Shown: positions 35,451-46,995, counted from the stretch's first letter. The stretch is DNA of 64,000 bases from Flaveria trinervia (GCA_025506515.1 CM046457.1:43049525-43113524), one strand, 5' to 3'. Numbers and translations: made by a program. The notes: a model not told the origin generated them from the sequence alone.

Positions 35451-36458
35451 ATGGCAGAATTAAAATTTGAGCCAAAACACAATGTAGCTGCTTTCTTAGA
35501 TGATGAAAACAACTACAGGATATGAAGATATTATCAGATTCTTACTAAGAACAAAATATGTGTATGCCATGTGTGCAAGGCCATGTTAAATAGAAGAATG
35601 ATTAAAAAATTCTGGAGAACTGCTCAAGTTGAAAGAGATGATCAAGGAAATAAAGTCTTAAGAGCCTTTATCACTTCAGAAAGAATGCTTAAAGTTTCTG
35701 AAGAAGCAATTAGACAAGCTTAAGACTGGGAGATAATGATCCTGAAGATTTATCTGAATATACATTTAATGAGTGTAGAGAAGTTTTTCTACAAAGAAAC
35801 AATTTTTCAGAGCTCGTGTATTTAAGCATTGGAAGCTTTTATGCTATATCTTTCAACATTGCATGTCAAAAAGAAGTGTGGGTTGGGATTCATTCGCTGT
35901 TGACATTGCATCTCCAATTGTAGCCTTATCCACAAACAGAAGATTTAATATGGCTAAGTGGATAATGAATGGATTTATTTTTAATCTGGAAAGAGGAGTA
36001 AGGCATAAGTATTTGATGTGCCCAAGATTTCTCCAACTTCTCATTAATGATGCAAATCCAGATTTGTATGCTGAAGAAGTTATTGGTGATAAGATTCAGC
36101 TAGAGCACATGTCAGAGAGTGTGTACAAAAGACTGGCAATGATCACTGGTGCTCAAAACATTCCAGTTTTTGAATATATCAGGAATGTATCAATGGATGA
36201 AGTTGATACTACTTAGCCACACTTCCATCTAACAGAAGAAGAACCAGTACATCCAAATGATCTGATTGAAGATGTAGAAGTTGATGAAGAAGGTGATGAT
36301 GATATGTCTGAAGTTTCATCAAGTGAAGAAAGTGATGATGATGATGATGACAATAATGATATCACTGAAGTAAATCAAGAAGGAAATGAAGAAGGGAATG
36401 TTGAAGATACTGAAAATGAGCCACAGGCTATGATTGAAGAAAATGTTAAGAAAGCTAT
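35451..36458 (+). pseudogene. S2 extra gene, N-terminal part (up to the G3 insertion)
   Basis: The ATG at 35451 directly follows the splice acceptor: M-A-E-L-K-F-E-P-K-H-N-V-A-A-F-L. The shared N-terminal domain continues across frameshifts near 35520 and 35590 (D-I-I-R-F-L-L, then K-K-F-W-R-T-A, then V-S-E-E-A-I-R-Q-A near 35700). Segment 35863-36216 includes the C-P-R-F-L-Q-L-L-I-N block. A strongly acidic stretch with a run of Asp follows (36304-36430). G3 then interrupts the frame. No signal peptide or membrane helix seen. A relative of the S1 and S3 extra genes; function unknown. Confidence 0.65.
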
Positions 36459-36950
36459 TGTAAGGCCCCGTTCCCGGGACGCTTACAGCTGGGTTCTCAT
36501 CGCACACAAAACGTATAATTACATTTGTATTTCATAAATCGCAGCGGAAAACTAACACAATCTTTCATTTCCATGTAAATGCTTTTGCAAATTAATAAAC
36601 ATTCATTACAAAATAACTTGTTCGCATTACAATGCAAAAACATTAATCAAAAGAATGCCATCCCCAAAAGAGCTGAGTAGTCGCCCGTGCCATCCTCAGC
36701 AAACATTACTTGCCAACTGGAAACACATCAAAGTTAGCGTTGCTGAGTGAGTTCTAGTTTTATAAATACAACATACTTTGCTTCCATATAAAACCATTCG
36801 TTACTTTTACATGATCACACATCGTACGTGCACATAGATAATAGCATTATTATCCTCTTCATTCATTCTTTCGTTTATTATTACTTTACTTGCGCATCGG
36901 ACATCATCCCTACCAATACCATGTGCTACACCCCGGTTAGTCGTAGCTAC

Positions 36951-37162
36951 GGGCCGAAGTCAACAAATGAACAGCTAAACGTATGCCACAGTACTAGGAG
37001 TAACCATCAGTCTTAGCTATTGGGCCGAAGTCAACAAATGAACAGCTAAACGTATGCCACAGTACTAGGAGTAACCATCAGTCTTAGCTATTGGGCCGAA
37101 GTCAACAAATGACAGCTAAACGTATGCCACAGTACTAGGGGTAAGCGGTAGAGGCACTACAC
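36951..37162 (-). repeat. 71-bp tandem repeat, three copies, in the G3 3' LTR
   Basis: Starts of GGGCCGAAGTCAACAAATG at 36951, 37022 and 37093. The other G3 LTR has only two (41959, 42030). LTRs of one element are identical at insertion, so a copy was gained or lost afterwards. Confidence 0.85.
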
Positions 37163-37574
37163 GTTTGGTCAATCACAAAGAAGGACCCTGTTATCCAATG
37201 TTTGCAAGACTTCTTTCATTCATTCATTAATGCATACATTCGTTCATTATGTTCCTCTTTCTTTATCTTTCACTTTACGTTACATAATACTTCGTTCATT
37301 CATCATAATAGGTAAAGCCATAGGAAAGATATTATACATCATACTAAGGAACATATCATACACATTCGTCATCATCATACAGGGCAACGTCATACATACG
37401 TGACAAGCCTAAACATGCAACATCATCATCATCATCATGCCCAACATGCTTTCTAAGGCCTCGAGCGTCATCTTACAAACTCTATGGGAACCTTTACGTC
37501 AAAACTTACATCTGCACTTTCCCCCAAAAGTCAGAAGTCAATCTACACCTTCCTCGGGTACAATAGCCCTATTC

Positions 37575-37900
37575 GGGCGTATGGACACTCTTCAGTCGCA
37601 TTGCCTCCATGCGACTGAACATCATGCGAATGAACTAATACAGATGAACACCTATGCGAATGAACATCCAGTCGTGCGAATGGACAATGCGGATGAACAC
37701 CTATGCGAATGAACATCCAGTCGTGCGAATGGACCTTCAGTCGTGCGAATGGACCTTCAGTCGTGCGAATGGACCTTTAGTCGCATGACCCCATGCGACT
37801 GGCCCTTTAATCGTGCGAATGAACCCCGATCGTACGAATGGACCCCAATCTCACCCTAATCGGCCGTATGGCCTCCATTCGGCCTCCAGTCGGTCGCCTA
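37575..37900 (-). repeat. Palindromic-word array in the G3 3' LTR
   Basis: Words CAGTCGTGCGAATGGAC (repeated in tandem near 37660-37760), CATGCGACTGAAC, CAATCGTACGAATG, CGGCCGTATGG. Same word set as in G1 and in copia S3 and S4. Confidence 0.82.
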
Positions 37901-38477
37901 GCCCTAACTGATGCAGAATGCAGTTCATCCCGACTGCAGCCGAGGGTTTTTGGCCTCCAAACTCATCTAAACCCATTTTAAGCCTAAGTCGACCATCCTA
38001 AACCTTAGGGATGCATACCATAACATTATTCAATCACAACCAAGCAAGAAATCAAGCCCCAAACGGGTCCTACGCATACATACACGCATACATACGGGTT
38101 TTCACCCAAAAACGCGAAAAAGGGTTTTCAGATGTGTTCCAGCCCCAAAATCATTCAAAAACATGTAAAAGAAGGGTCCTAGAACTCACCTAAACGAGCA
38201 CAACGACAAGAGCTTCGATTTGGCTTGCTTCACGACGACTTTGGCGACCCGAACCGACCCGAACCGGCACTTTTCCTCTTTTTTTTCTTCTTTCTCTCTT
38301 CTTCTCTTTATGAAACTGAAATGTGGGGTGTGTGGGGAGAGTGGGCTGCTCTCTCCCTACTAATATCACCACATTTCCCAACTTTTCTTCGTTGGCGAGT
38401 TTGGTCCCTCGACTTTTGGACTTTATTTTCTTTTCTTTCTTCACCGGCTTCAAAATAATAAATATTCGGGTGTTACA

Positions 38478-38495
38478 AGTCCACCCCCCTTAAAT
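38478..38495 (-). other. G3 polypurine tract
   Basis: Plus strand AGTCCACCCCCCTTAAAT, that is a purine run on the element strand directly before the 3' LTR. It matches the G1 tract. Confidence 0.75.
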
Positions 38496-38516
38496 AGGTT
38501 TCGTCCCCGAAACCTG

Positions 38517-38960
38517 TTATTCGTCGAACAAACGTGGATAATGCTGTCTCATTTCTTCCTCAGTCTCCCACGTTGACTCGGATCCCTTCCTGTGCTTCCA
38601 CTGTACACGCACAAGAGGAACCACTTTATTCCTTAGCCTCTTTTCTTTACGATCGATGATTGCCACTGGTTGCTCCACATAATTGAGCCTTTCATCTATT
38701 TCAATGTCCTCCAGGGGAACAATCATGTCTTCATCAGCTATACACTTTCTCAGATGAGATACATGGAATGTCGGGTGAATCCCACTTAACTCATCTGGCA
38801 ACTCCAATCTATAGACCACCTCCCCTACTCGAGCAATGATTCGGAAAGGGCCTATATACCTGGGGCTCAACTTGCCCCGCTTTCTGAATCGGATAATACC
38901 CTTCCAAGGTGAGACCTTCAACATCATCCGGTCACCCACCTGGAACTCAATTGGCCTACG
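38517..38960 (-). pseudogene. pol: G3 integrase C-terminus and chromodomain
   Basis: Open from 38939 down to the stop at 38517, continuing the integrase frame after one TGA stop at about 38958-38960. The segment holds the integrase C-terminal barrel (G-P-F-R-I-I-A-R-V-G, H-P-T-F-H-V-S-H-L-R-K) and then a chromodomain-like tail (I-D-R-K-E-K, V-x-W-K-H-R, W-E-T-E-E-E-M). In chromoviruses this tail is thought to steer integration toward particular chromatin marks. It ends at the same residue as in G1. Confidence 0.88.
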
Positions 38961-39656
38961 TCACTTATCGGCATACGACTTATGTCTATCTTTGGCTGCC
39001 TTCATAAAGGCTTTAATCTTTTCAAGCTTCTCTGTCGTAGCCTTGATTACATCGACGCTCCCCAATTCCTTCTCACCAATATCACCCCAACAAACGGGTG
39101 TTCTGCATCTCCTACCGTATAGCATCTCATATGGTGGCATACCAATGTTGGCATGATAGCTGTTGTTGTATGAGAATTTGGCTAACGGTAAGTGGTCATC
39201 CCAACTTCCACCAAAATTGATCACGCATGCCCGGAGCATGTCTTCCAATGTCTGAATGGTTCTTTCTGACTGACCATCGGTTTGGGGATGATAAGCCGTG
39301 CTAATATGTAACCTCGTCCCCATAGCGTCATGGAATTTCTTCCAAATTTTAGATGTAAACCGAGTGTCACGATCAGACACAATAGACACCGGCACACCAT
39401 GACGAGCTACAATTCCCTTGATGAACAGTTCGGCCAACCTCTCAGATGAATACGTCTCGCGGATCGGTAGAAAGTGAGCACTCTTCGTCAAACGATCAAC
39501 TATCACCCATATGGCATCGTACCCTTTCGGAGTACGTGGCAGCTTCGTATGAAGTCCATGGTGATGTGCTCCCACTTCCATTCTGGTATATCCAAAGGTT
39601 GGATCTTCCCATACGGCTTTTGATGCTCTGCCTTCACCTGTAAGCAAGCAAGGCAC
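38961..39656 (-). pseudogene. pol: G3 integrase catalytic core
   Basis: Integrase core with all three acidic positions visible: the Asp of the T-M-D-F-I block lies across the frameshift near 39545, the second Asp is in V-S-D-R-D-T-R-F, and the Glu is in D-G-Q-S-E-R-T-I-Q-T-L-E. Family role: joins element cDNA to host DNA. The start of the open segment is a frame overlap with the upstream segment, not a true start. Confidence 0.88.
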
Positions 39657-40690
39657 TTACTCACATACTCCACCACGTCACGCTTCATACCCGGCCACCA
39701 ATAATCTTTCTTCATGTCTTGGTACATTTTCGTGGCACCAGGATGAATGGAGTATCGAGTCTTGTGAGCTTCATCCATGATCTTCACCCGTAGATCCCCA
39801 AAACAAGGAATCCACACACGACCGAATCGAGTTCTAACACCGAGTGTGTTTTCACCCAATTCCCCAACCAGACCTCTCATTCTTTCCGAGTTAAGATGAT
39901 CTTCTTTCAATGCCTCATCTTGAAACTCCTTGATTTGCTTCATCACATCAGAGGTCATGATTAGTTGATAAGCTTTTACCCGAATCGGTTCGGGCCTTTC
40001 CTTTCGACTAAGGGCATCCGCCACCACATTAGCCTTGCCTGGATGGTAATGGATCTCGCAATCATAATTCTTTATAAGTTCCAACCATCTCCTCTTCCTC
40101 ATGTTCAGATCCTTTTGCTCGAAGAAATACTTCAAGCTCTTATGATCGGTGAATATGGTGCACTTCGTCCCGTAGAGATAGTGCCTCCAAATCTTTAGTG
40201 CAAAGACCACGGCTGCTAGCTCTAAGTCATGAGTAGGATAATTGACCTCATGAACCTTTAACTGTCGAGATGCATAGGCTATAACCTTTCCTCTCTGCAT
40301 TAACACACACCCCAACCCTGAGTAGGAAGCATCAGAATAAACCACCAGATCTTCGCTTCCATCGGGTAATGACAGAACAGGAGCTTGAGTCAGTCTTGCC
40401 TTCAGCTCTTCGAACTCCTTCTCTTGAGCTTCACCCCATACAAACTTCACATCCTTTCGGGTCAACTTAGTTAGTGGAGAAGCAATCTTAGAGAAGTCTT
40501 GGATGAATCTTCTATAGTAGCCCGCCAAGCCCAAGAAACTACGGATCTCTGATGGCGTCTTTGGTGACCTCCATTGCATAACCGCCTCCACCTTCGCCGG
40601 GTCCACCATAATCCCGTCAGGATTCACCACATGACCCAAAAACTGAACTTCGCGCAACCAAAATGCGCACTTGGAGAATTTAGCATACAA
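39503..40690 (-). pseudogene. pol: G3 RT C-terminal part, RNase H and integrase zinc finger
   Basis: A 395-codon open stretch. It begins within RT (F-L-G-L-A-G-Y-Y-R-R-F), passes RNase H with its acidic residues (Y-S-D-A-S, H-D-L-E-L-A, F-T-D-H-K-S-L, A-D-A-L-S-R) and reaches the integrase HHCC finger (H-K-T-R-Y-S-I-H-P-G ... C-L-A-C-L-Q-V-K). A frameshift near 39530-39550 passes the reading to the integrase-core segment. Confidence 0.9.
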
Positions 40691-41473
40691 TTCTCCCTTC
40701 TCAACGTCTCCAGAACCTCTTGAATGTGACTGGCATGCTCAATCTTGCTCTTTGAATAAATCAGGATATCATCAAAAACACAATCACTGATTTATCCAAC
40801 ATAGGCCAACACACACGGTTCATCAGATCCATAAAAGCAGCTGGCGCGTTGGTCAAACCAAAGGACATGACAAGAAACTCATAATGACCATAGCGCGTGC
40901 GGAAAGCTGTTTTAGGGATATCTTGTTCCTTCACCTTCAATTGATGATAGCCAGACCGAAGATCTATTCTTGAAAACCAACTGGCACCCTGAAGCTGATC
41001 GAACAAATCATCTATTCTCGGTAAGGGGTATCGGTTCTTCACCGTCAACTTGTTCAGCTCGCGGTAGTCAATGCACATCCTCATACTACCATCCTTCTTC
41101 TTTACAAACAGGACCGGAGCACCCCAAGGAGAGATACTCGGTCTAATGAACCCCTTATCAAGCAGCTCTCGCAACTGCTCCATCAACTCTTTCATCTTGG
41201 TTGGAGCCAACCGATATGGTGCCTTGGCAACAGGTTGGGCACCCGGTATCAGATCAATCTGAAATTCAATCTCTCTGTCAGGTGACACTCCTGATAAGTC
41301 TTCTGGGAACACGTCTGGAAAGTCACACACAACCGGTACATCAGCTAGTTGTGGGGTTGGTGTATCCACATCTTTTACATAGGCCAAGTAAGCACTACAT
41401 CCACGCCTCATACACTTTCCCGCCACCGCCATTGAGATCACCTTCGGGATCGTAGTAACCCGATCACCATAAA
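40691..41473 (-). pseudogene. pol: G3 reverse transcriptase, N-terminal part
   Basis: Palm and finger motifs are clear (V-K-K-K-D-G-S-M-R-M-C-I-D-Y-R, L-N-K-L-T-V-K-N-R-Y-P-L-P, S-R-I-D-L-R-S-G-Y-H-Q, F-G-L-T-N-A-P). The active-site F-I-D-D is destroyed by a one-base deletion within 40771-40780; G1 keeps the intact F-I-D-D at the same place. The open reading continues 40 bases into the LTR, but that is only a deletion junction: the usual protease and gag upstream are absent. Confidence 0.88.
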
Positions 41474-43391
41474 CCGTTCCCGGGACGCTTACAGCTGGGT
41501 TCTCATCGCACACAAAACGTATAATTACATTTGTATTTCATAAATCGCAGCGGAAAACTAAAACAATCTTTCATTTCCATGTAAATGCTTTTGCAAATTA
41601 ATACAACATTCATTATAAAATAACTTGTTCGCATTACAATGCAAAAACATTAATCAAAAGAATGCCATCCCCAAAAGAGCTGAGTAGTCGCCCATGCCAT
41701 CCTCAGCAAACATTACCTGCCAACTGGAAACACATCAAAGTCAGCGTTGCTAAGTGAGTTCTAGTTTTATAAATACAACATACTTTGCTTCCATATAAAA
41801 CCATTCGTTACTTTTACATGATCACACATCGTACGTACACATAGATAATATCGTTATTATATTCTTCATTCATTCATTCGTTCATTATGACTTTACTTGC
41901 GCATCGGACATCATCCGTACCAATACCATGTGCTACACCCCGGTTAGTCGTAGCTACCGGGCCGAAGTCAACAAATGAACAACTAAACGTATGCCACGGT
42001 ACTAGGAGTAACCATCAGTCTTAACTACTGGGCCGAAGTCAACAAATGAACAGCTAAACGTATGCCACAGTACTAGGGGTAAGCGGTAGAGGCACTACAC
42101 GTTTGGTCAATCACAAAGAAGGACCCTGTTATCCAATGTTTGCAAGACTTCTTTCATTCGTTCATTAATGCATACATTCGTTCATTATGTTCCTCTTTCT
42201 TTATCTTTCACTTTACGTTACATAATACTTCGTTCATTCATCATAATAGGTAAAGCCATAGGAAAGATATTATACATCATACTAAGGAACATATCATACA
42301 CATTCGTCATCATCATACAAGGCAACGTCATACATACGTGACAAGCCTAAACATGCAACATCATCATCATCATCATGCCCAACATGCTTTCTAAGGCCTC
42401 GAGCGTCATCTTACAAACTCTATGGGAACCTTTACATCAAAACTTACATCTGCACTTTCCCCCAAAAGTCAGAAGTCAATCTACACCTTCCTCAGGTACA
42501 ATAGCCCTATTCGGGCGTATGGACACTCTTCAGTCGCATTGCCTCCATGCGACCGAACATCATGCGAATTAACTAATACAAATGAACACCTATGCGAATG
42601 AACATCCAGTCGTGCGAATGGACAATGCGGATGAACACCTATGCGAATGAACATCCAGTGGTGCGAATGGACCTTCAGTCGTGCGAATGGACCTTTAGTC
42701 GCATGACCCCCATGCGACTGGCCCTTCAATCGTGCGAATGAACCCCAATCGTACGAATGGACCCCAATCGCACCCTAATCGGCCGTATGGCTCCATTCGG
42801 CCTCTAGTCGGTCGCCTAGCCCTAACTGATGCAGAATGCAGTTCATCCCGACTGCAGCCGAGGTTTTTTGGCCTCCAAACTCATCTAAACCCATTTTAAG
42901 CCTAAGTCGACCATCCTAAACCATAACATTATTCAAGCACAACCAAGCAAGAAATCAAGCCCCAAATGGGTCCTACGCATACATACACGCATACATACAG
43001 GCATACATATGGTTTTCACCCAAAAACGCGAAAAAGGGTTTTCAGATGTGTTCCAGCCCCAAAATCATTCCAAAACATGTAAAAGAGGGGTCCTAGAACT
43101 CACCTAAACGAGCACAACGACAAGAGCTTCGATTTGTCTTGCTTCACGACGAATTTGGCGACCCGAACCGACCCGAACCGGCACTTTTCCTCTTTTTTTT
43201 CTTCTTTCTCTCTTCTTCTCTTTATGAAACTGAAATGTGGGGTGTGTGGGGAGAGTGGGCTGCACTCTCCCTACTAATATCACCACATTTCCCAACTTCT
43301 CTTCGTTGGCGAGTTTGGTCCCTCGACTTTTGGACTTTATTTTCTTTTCTTTCTTCACCGGCTTCAAAATAATAAATATTCGGGCGTTACA
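41474..43391 (-). repeat. G3 5' LTR (1918 bp, last 9 bp lost)
   Basis: The plus-strand left end is cut at CCGTTCCCGGGAC (pol is joined there) and the right end is GGGCGTTACA. It carries two 71-bp tandem copies (41959-42085) and a word array (42515-42800). Confidence 0.9.
42515..42800 (-). repeat. Palindromic-word array in the G3 5' LTR
   Basis: Same words as 37575-37900 but with fewer CAGTCGTGCGAATGGAC copies, so the array length also differs between the two LTRs. Confidence 0.8.
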
Positions 43392-45315
43392 GTTGTAACA
43401 GAAAGGAATTCTCAAAATCAAACATCTGATTCTGATTTTATCAATGATATTTCATTCAATCAAGTATTTGAAATTTATACAAATGAAGGAGCAGAAGAAA
43501 TCCCTGTTAGTATGTCACACAATGTGTCTATACAAACAGAGGAAATAGTTGAAGTTGATGAGATTGAAAGTCTAAAAGAAGAAAATGTAAACAAAGAAAA
43601 AGAGATTGAAGAGTTGAAAGTTGAAAATAAAAGAATGAAAGAGATAATCAGTTCTTGTGAAAAAGAAATTCAAAAGCTCAAAGATGAAAATTTTAAAGTT
43701 GTCTGAAGAAAATGTGTTAAAAGATGAAAAAATTGTTAGTTTTGCCCAGATAAAGAAGATGTGATAAAGAACTTTGAAGTTATGATTAAAGATTATGATA
43801 GTCTTGAGGAGAAATTCAAGAAGTAATCTGAAGAAAATGAAAATCTTAAAGCTAAATTGATAAAGGAAAGAGAAGCTCAGAAAACTATATCTCCAGTACA
43901 TGTGATTAGTACTGAGGTGCATATTGAAGAAAATCTTGAGCAAAGAAAAGGCAAACGGAAAGTAAATAAATTAGAAGATGTTGATCAAACTGAATCCTCG
44001 TCTAATTTCAAAGAACTGAAGAATTGGTTGAAGAGCAAAATGTTCAAGAACAGATTGATGCTTTAGATGATATTGAAGAAATATATAATGATGATTGGTA
44101 TGATAAGTTCTTGAGAATGAAGATATTGATGAAGCTGAATTGGGTCACATTTCTCTTCATAAGAACATATACAAGAACAAGATGAAGTACCACATGATTT
44201 TGAAGAAAAATATAACTATCTTGTGAACATGAAATACAATCGAGTGTATTTGGATGGACTGACTATTTCTCAAATTAATGATGAATACGAGAAATGCATC
44301 TATGCTGAGTCAGTTGCTTTAATAGATCCAAATGACATAGTGGTTGAGCATGGTGAATGGATAAGAACAAAGGAGGTTATAAATGTAGAAGAACTGTCTA
44401 GTTCTGAGCTGCACCATCTTGATCCTGATGATATGAGTATTCCCGCTCTTAGATCATGGTTGCAAGCTAGAAATTACCCTTGGAGGAAGCTGAAGAGATT
44501 ACAATCTGTATCTCTGAGAAATCTTGTAAGAAGCTTTCAAGAAACTGAGAAACAAATGAAGAAAATGATATTGCTTGATTCAGATAACCCCCAGTATCTT
44601 GAGATAACAAAAAGAACAAGAATGTTAAAACCTCAGGAAATAAAACAAATGTCAAGATTTGATGATGCTCATGCTCATAGAAAAGAATTAATGGAAATGT
44701 TTGTTGATCCAGAAAGACAGACTTATAAAGCATCAACTGATCAAAGGCATATTCTGATAGTTCATGAACAACCGGAGATTTGGTAAGAAATATATTGCAA
44801 AAAGGACAATCAGTTGCTGAACTGTTGATGCAATGATTGCTCCAAATTTTACAAACCAAGTAAAGATCATTGCATGGAAGTATGATGAAGTGTTTAATGC
44901 CTTCTTGATAAAGAGAGTAAATGCTGTATGTGATGTTTATCATTTTTACTCCAGTATCATAAAACTTCCTGTGCAAGACTTAAAAGAGCTTAATAGATTA
45001 CCTCTGATCAATCATACTGATTCAAAGCGTGGGAAGATGTTTGTGGAATTATTAAGACGTGGATTGGATAGATCAAGTAATTTTCTTTACACAAGATGTG
45101 ATCAAGAAGACAAGGAGTATTTTGTTACTTTGAAGAAAAACAAGAAACTTAAGGGAGTTCAATCAGAAGAAGAACATTCGTTGATAGAATTCTATGATAA
45201 ATATTTTGAAAAAGTTACAACTCCTAGACTAAAAGTGATTGACGGTAATCAAAACTCAAAGCCAATTCTCAGATGGTTTTATAACACTGAGACATTTGAG
45301 CTGAAGTTAGTCTGA
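43392..45315 (+). pseudogene. S2 extra gene, middle and C-terminal part
   Basis: It resumes after G3 in the frame that fits 36458 once one 5-mer is discounted. A heptad-like coiled coil lies at 43553-43706 (Leu/Ile spaced among Glu/Lys), and more acidic coil with frameshifts runs to about 44066 (basic patch K-G-K-R-K-V near 43951). Segment 44223-44786 contains A-L-R-S-W-L-Q-A-R-N-Y, related to the helical repeat in S1. Segment 44833-45315 is the C-terminal domain (I-I-A-W-K-Y-D-E-V-F-N-A-F-L-I-K-R, later W-F-Y-N-T), matching S3 at 58540. It ends at a stop after L-K-L-V. Function unknown. Confidence 0.65.
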
Positions 45316-45434
45316 AATCTAGAAAGATGGATGAGGACATGATTACTTTTTTGGAGTTTTGGAGCTAGAACTGTTACATCCAAGTTATATCTCATTTTTT
45401 TCAGTACAAAAATTTGAGAAAGTTTTCCTGAAAT

Positions 45435-45734
45435 GGCTGAGCAAGACAAGAAATTTCATTTCTATTATCAATGTAATGAATGCTGCTATGAAAGGATTTC
45501 ATTGAGAAAAGCGCTTGCATATGCCAACATTGTTAAGAAAGATATTAAAGATATAAATTCATGAGAATATCAAGGAAAGGGGTCATAGAAGTGTACTCAA
45601 AGGAAAGTAACAAACCTATTGAGTTATATGCTAACATTGATATTTCATGTCTTTCAAAAGATACATGGGAAAGAATGACAAGATGGATATTAAAACAAAT
45701 GAAGCTAAACCAAACAAGGCATTCTTGCAAGTAA
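45435..45734 (+). pseudogene. S2 small ORF after the extra gene
   Basis: ATG at 45435 (M-A-E-Q-D-K-K-F-H-F-Y-Y-Q), a Cys cluster (Q-C-N-E-C-C-Y-E), a first stop near 45564, then the reading continues one frame over to a stop at 45732-45734 (W-E-R-M-T-R-W-I). About 100 codons in all with one frameshift. Not recognised, and S3 has no counterpart (there the polypurine tract follows the extra gene within 15 bp). It could be a third gene of S2 or chance openness; the Met-start after a T-rich TTTTTTTCAG at 45393-45402 favours a real exon. Confidence 0.4.
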
Positions 45735-46004
45735 ATTCAAGTCTGCTATATCAAAAGCTTTGAAAGAGTGAGATATTGTTGATACATGTATGTCCCTAGA
45801 TCATGATATGAATGTAATAGATCTTGTGTGTCTGATTCTGAGGTAATGCTTGGAATGATTAATGAAATGATATTGTTTGTTTGATATTTATAGTTTAATA
45901 TTTCATTACTGAGTCGACGTTGAATTGGTTAAACAGGTTTGTGTTTTTGAATTGTTACACATAATGTTATTAATTAATTAATACATTCAAACTTAACAGA
46001 ATGA

Positions 46005-46225
46005 AGTTCTCATGGGAGTGGCCCATGCGAATGGACCATACGCATGAATAACTTCATACGAATGACTCAGTCGCACGACTGAACCAAGAGACTGGATCAG
46101 TCGTATGATTGTAACATAAGATTGGCTCAGTCGCACGACTGAACACTCAGTCGTGCGAATGAATCAACCGCATGGTTCAATCGCACGACTGAACCATACT
46201 AATGGTTCAGTCGCACGAATTAATA
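46005..46225 (+). repeat. Palindromic-word array in the S3 5' LTR
   Basis: Contains three perfect CAGTCGCACGACTG or AATCGCACGACTG words, CAGTCGTGCGAATG, CAGTCGTATGATTG and others. The full word has 6-bp inverted arms CAGTCG/CGACTG around CA. The TATA box follows 10 bp later. Confidence 0.85.
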
Positions 46226-46234
46226 ATACTAACC

Positions 46235-46242
46235 TATAAATA
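46235..46242 (+). promoter_or_regulatory. S3 5' LTR TATA box
   Basis: AACCTATAAATACAACC directly after the word array; likely drives the genomic RNA. Confidence 0.7.
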
Positions 46243-46508
46243 CAACCCGATTTGTGAACAATAGAGAGCTTTGATTAATTACGATTCCAGACGTACCCTA
46301 GCCATCCAGAAGCCTCACAATTCGTTCTCCATGTTCATAGAACACATTATATCGATTCCCAATCGATTTCTAACGTTAGTTTCAATTATTGATTGATTCT
46401 TCGTGTGTTCTCACTGATTGGATCGCCAATCAAATAGGATTCCACCTATTTGATCTGGTTTACACGCTAATCACTAGGTATTTCATTCAAATACCAGGTC
46501 CTATCAAG

Positions 46509-46520
46509 TGGTATCAGAGC
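46509..46520 (+). other. S3 primer binding site (tRNA-iMet)
   Basis: TGGTATCAGAGC two bases after the LTR. Confidence 0.87.
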
Positions 46521-46724
46521 TTTGGCTCTTGATTATGTGTTTCAATCAAGATTGATAAAAAGTTTGTGGTTTGCACTAAAAACGCAATCTTTTGTGTCAA
46601 AAGTGATCTTGGACGTTCCCTGCTCATCAAAGTTTGGTTTCTACGGACTTAGGCGATTAGACCTTGCGAAATTTCGAATTTTTACGACTAAAACACGTTT
46701 AACCTAGAAATTTTCGCAAAACAG

Positions 46725-46970
46725 TAGCCTCAGTCGCACGAGTGTGCCATTCGCACGACTGGACTTCATTCGCATAGTCCAGACGCACGATTGGACCTAG
46801 TCGTATCTCTTTCGTACGACTGAACCGTTCGTTCGCATTGCTCATATGCATCAGATTCATTCGTACGACTGAGATAATCGCTTAATTCAGCCGCACGATT
46901 GAACCAGTCGCAGTGTTCATACGCACGACTAGACCATTCGCATCCTTCAGTCGCACCAGTGACAGTTTTT
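46725..46970 (+). repeat. Second word array, in the S3 leader before gag
   Basis: CAGTCGCACGAGTG, CATTCGCACGACTGGAC, CGTACGACTGAACC, CAGTCGCAGTG and others, ending 25 bp before the gag ATG. S4 has the matching array at 60520-60785. Confidence 0.8.
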
Positions 46971-46995
46971 TTTATTAGACTTAAAGTTATTCGCC

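Larger units (their letters stand above)
36459..38477 (-). repeat. G3 3' LTR (2019 bp)
   Basis: Plus-strand ends TGTAAGGCCCC and GGGTGTTACA. It resembles the other G3 LTR closely but has an extra 71-bp tandem copy near 37022-37092. The word array is at 37575-37900. Confidence 0.9.
36459..43391 (-). mobile_element. G3: Tekay-like gypsy element on the minus strand, lacking gag and protease
   Basis: Plus-strand order: 3' LTR (36459-38477), polypurine tract, chromodomain, integrase, RNase H, RT, 5' LTR (41474-43391). The 5' LTR is joined directly to sequence just upstream of RT; its last 9 bp, the primer site, gag and protease are gone. Outer ends are TG...CA. The flanking 5-mers GCTAT and GTTGT differ by two transitions, so the target duplication has decayed. 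Removing the element and one 5-mer leaves the S2 frame open. Confidence 0.92.
45777..46506 (+). repeat. S3 5' LTR (730 bp)
   Basis: Starts TGTTGATACATGTATGTCCC and ends CCAGGTCCTATCA. The word array (46005-46225) abuts TATAAATA at 46235-46242. Confidence 0.93.

Noticed and set aside
36304..36537. 77-codon reading with an acidic start
   Set aside because: It is the S2 extra gene running into the G3 LTR; the last part is LTR sequence.
38225..38458. Hydrophobic, Phe-rich 77-codon plus-strand reading, repeated at 43139-43372
   Set aside because: It lies in both G3 LTRs opposite the GA-rich leader; duplication of the LTR explains the repeat and no domain is present.
40761..41513. Met start of the G3 RT reading at 41513
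   Set aside because: The first 13 codons are LTR sequence brought in by the deletion junction, so this is not a real translation start.
46005..46225. CRISPR-like array (short repeats with spacers)
   Set aside because: Repeats are degenerate, spacing is irregular, the setting is a plant LTR and no cas genes exist.
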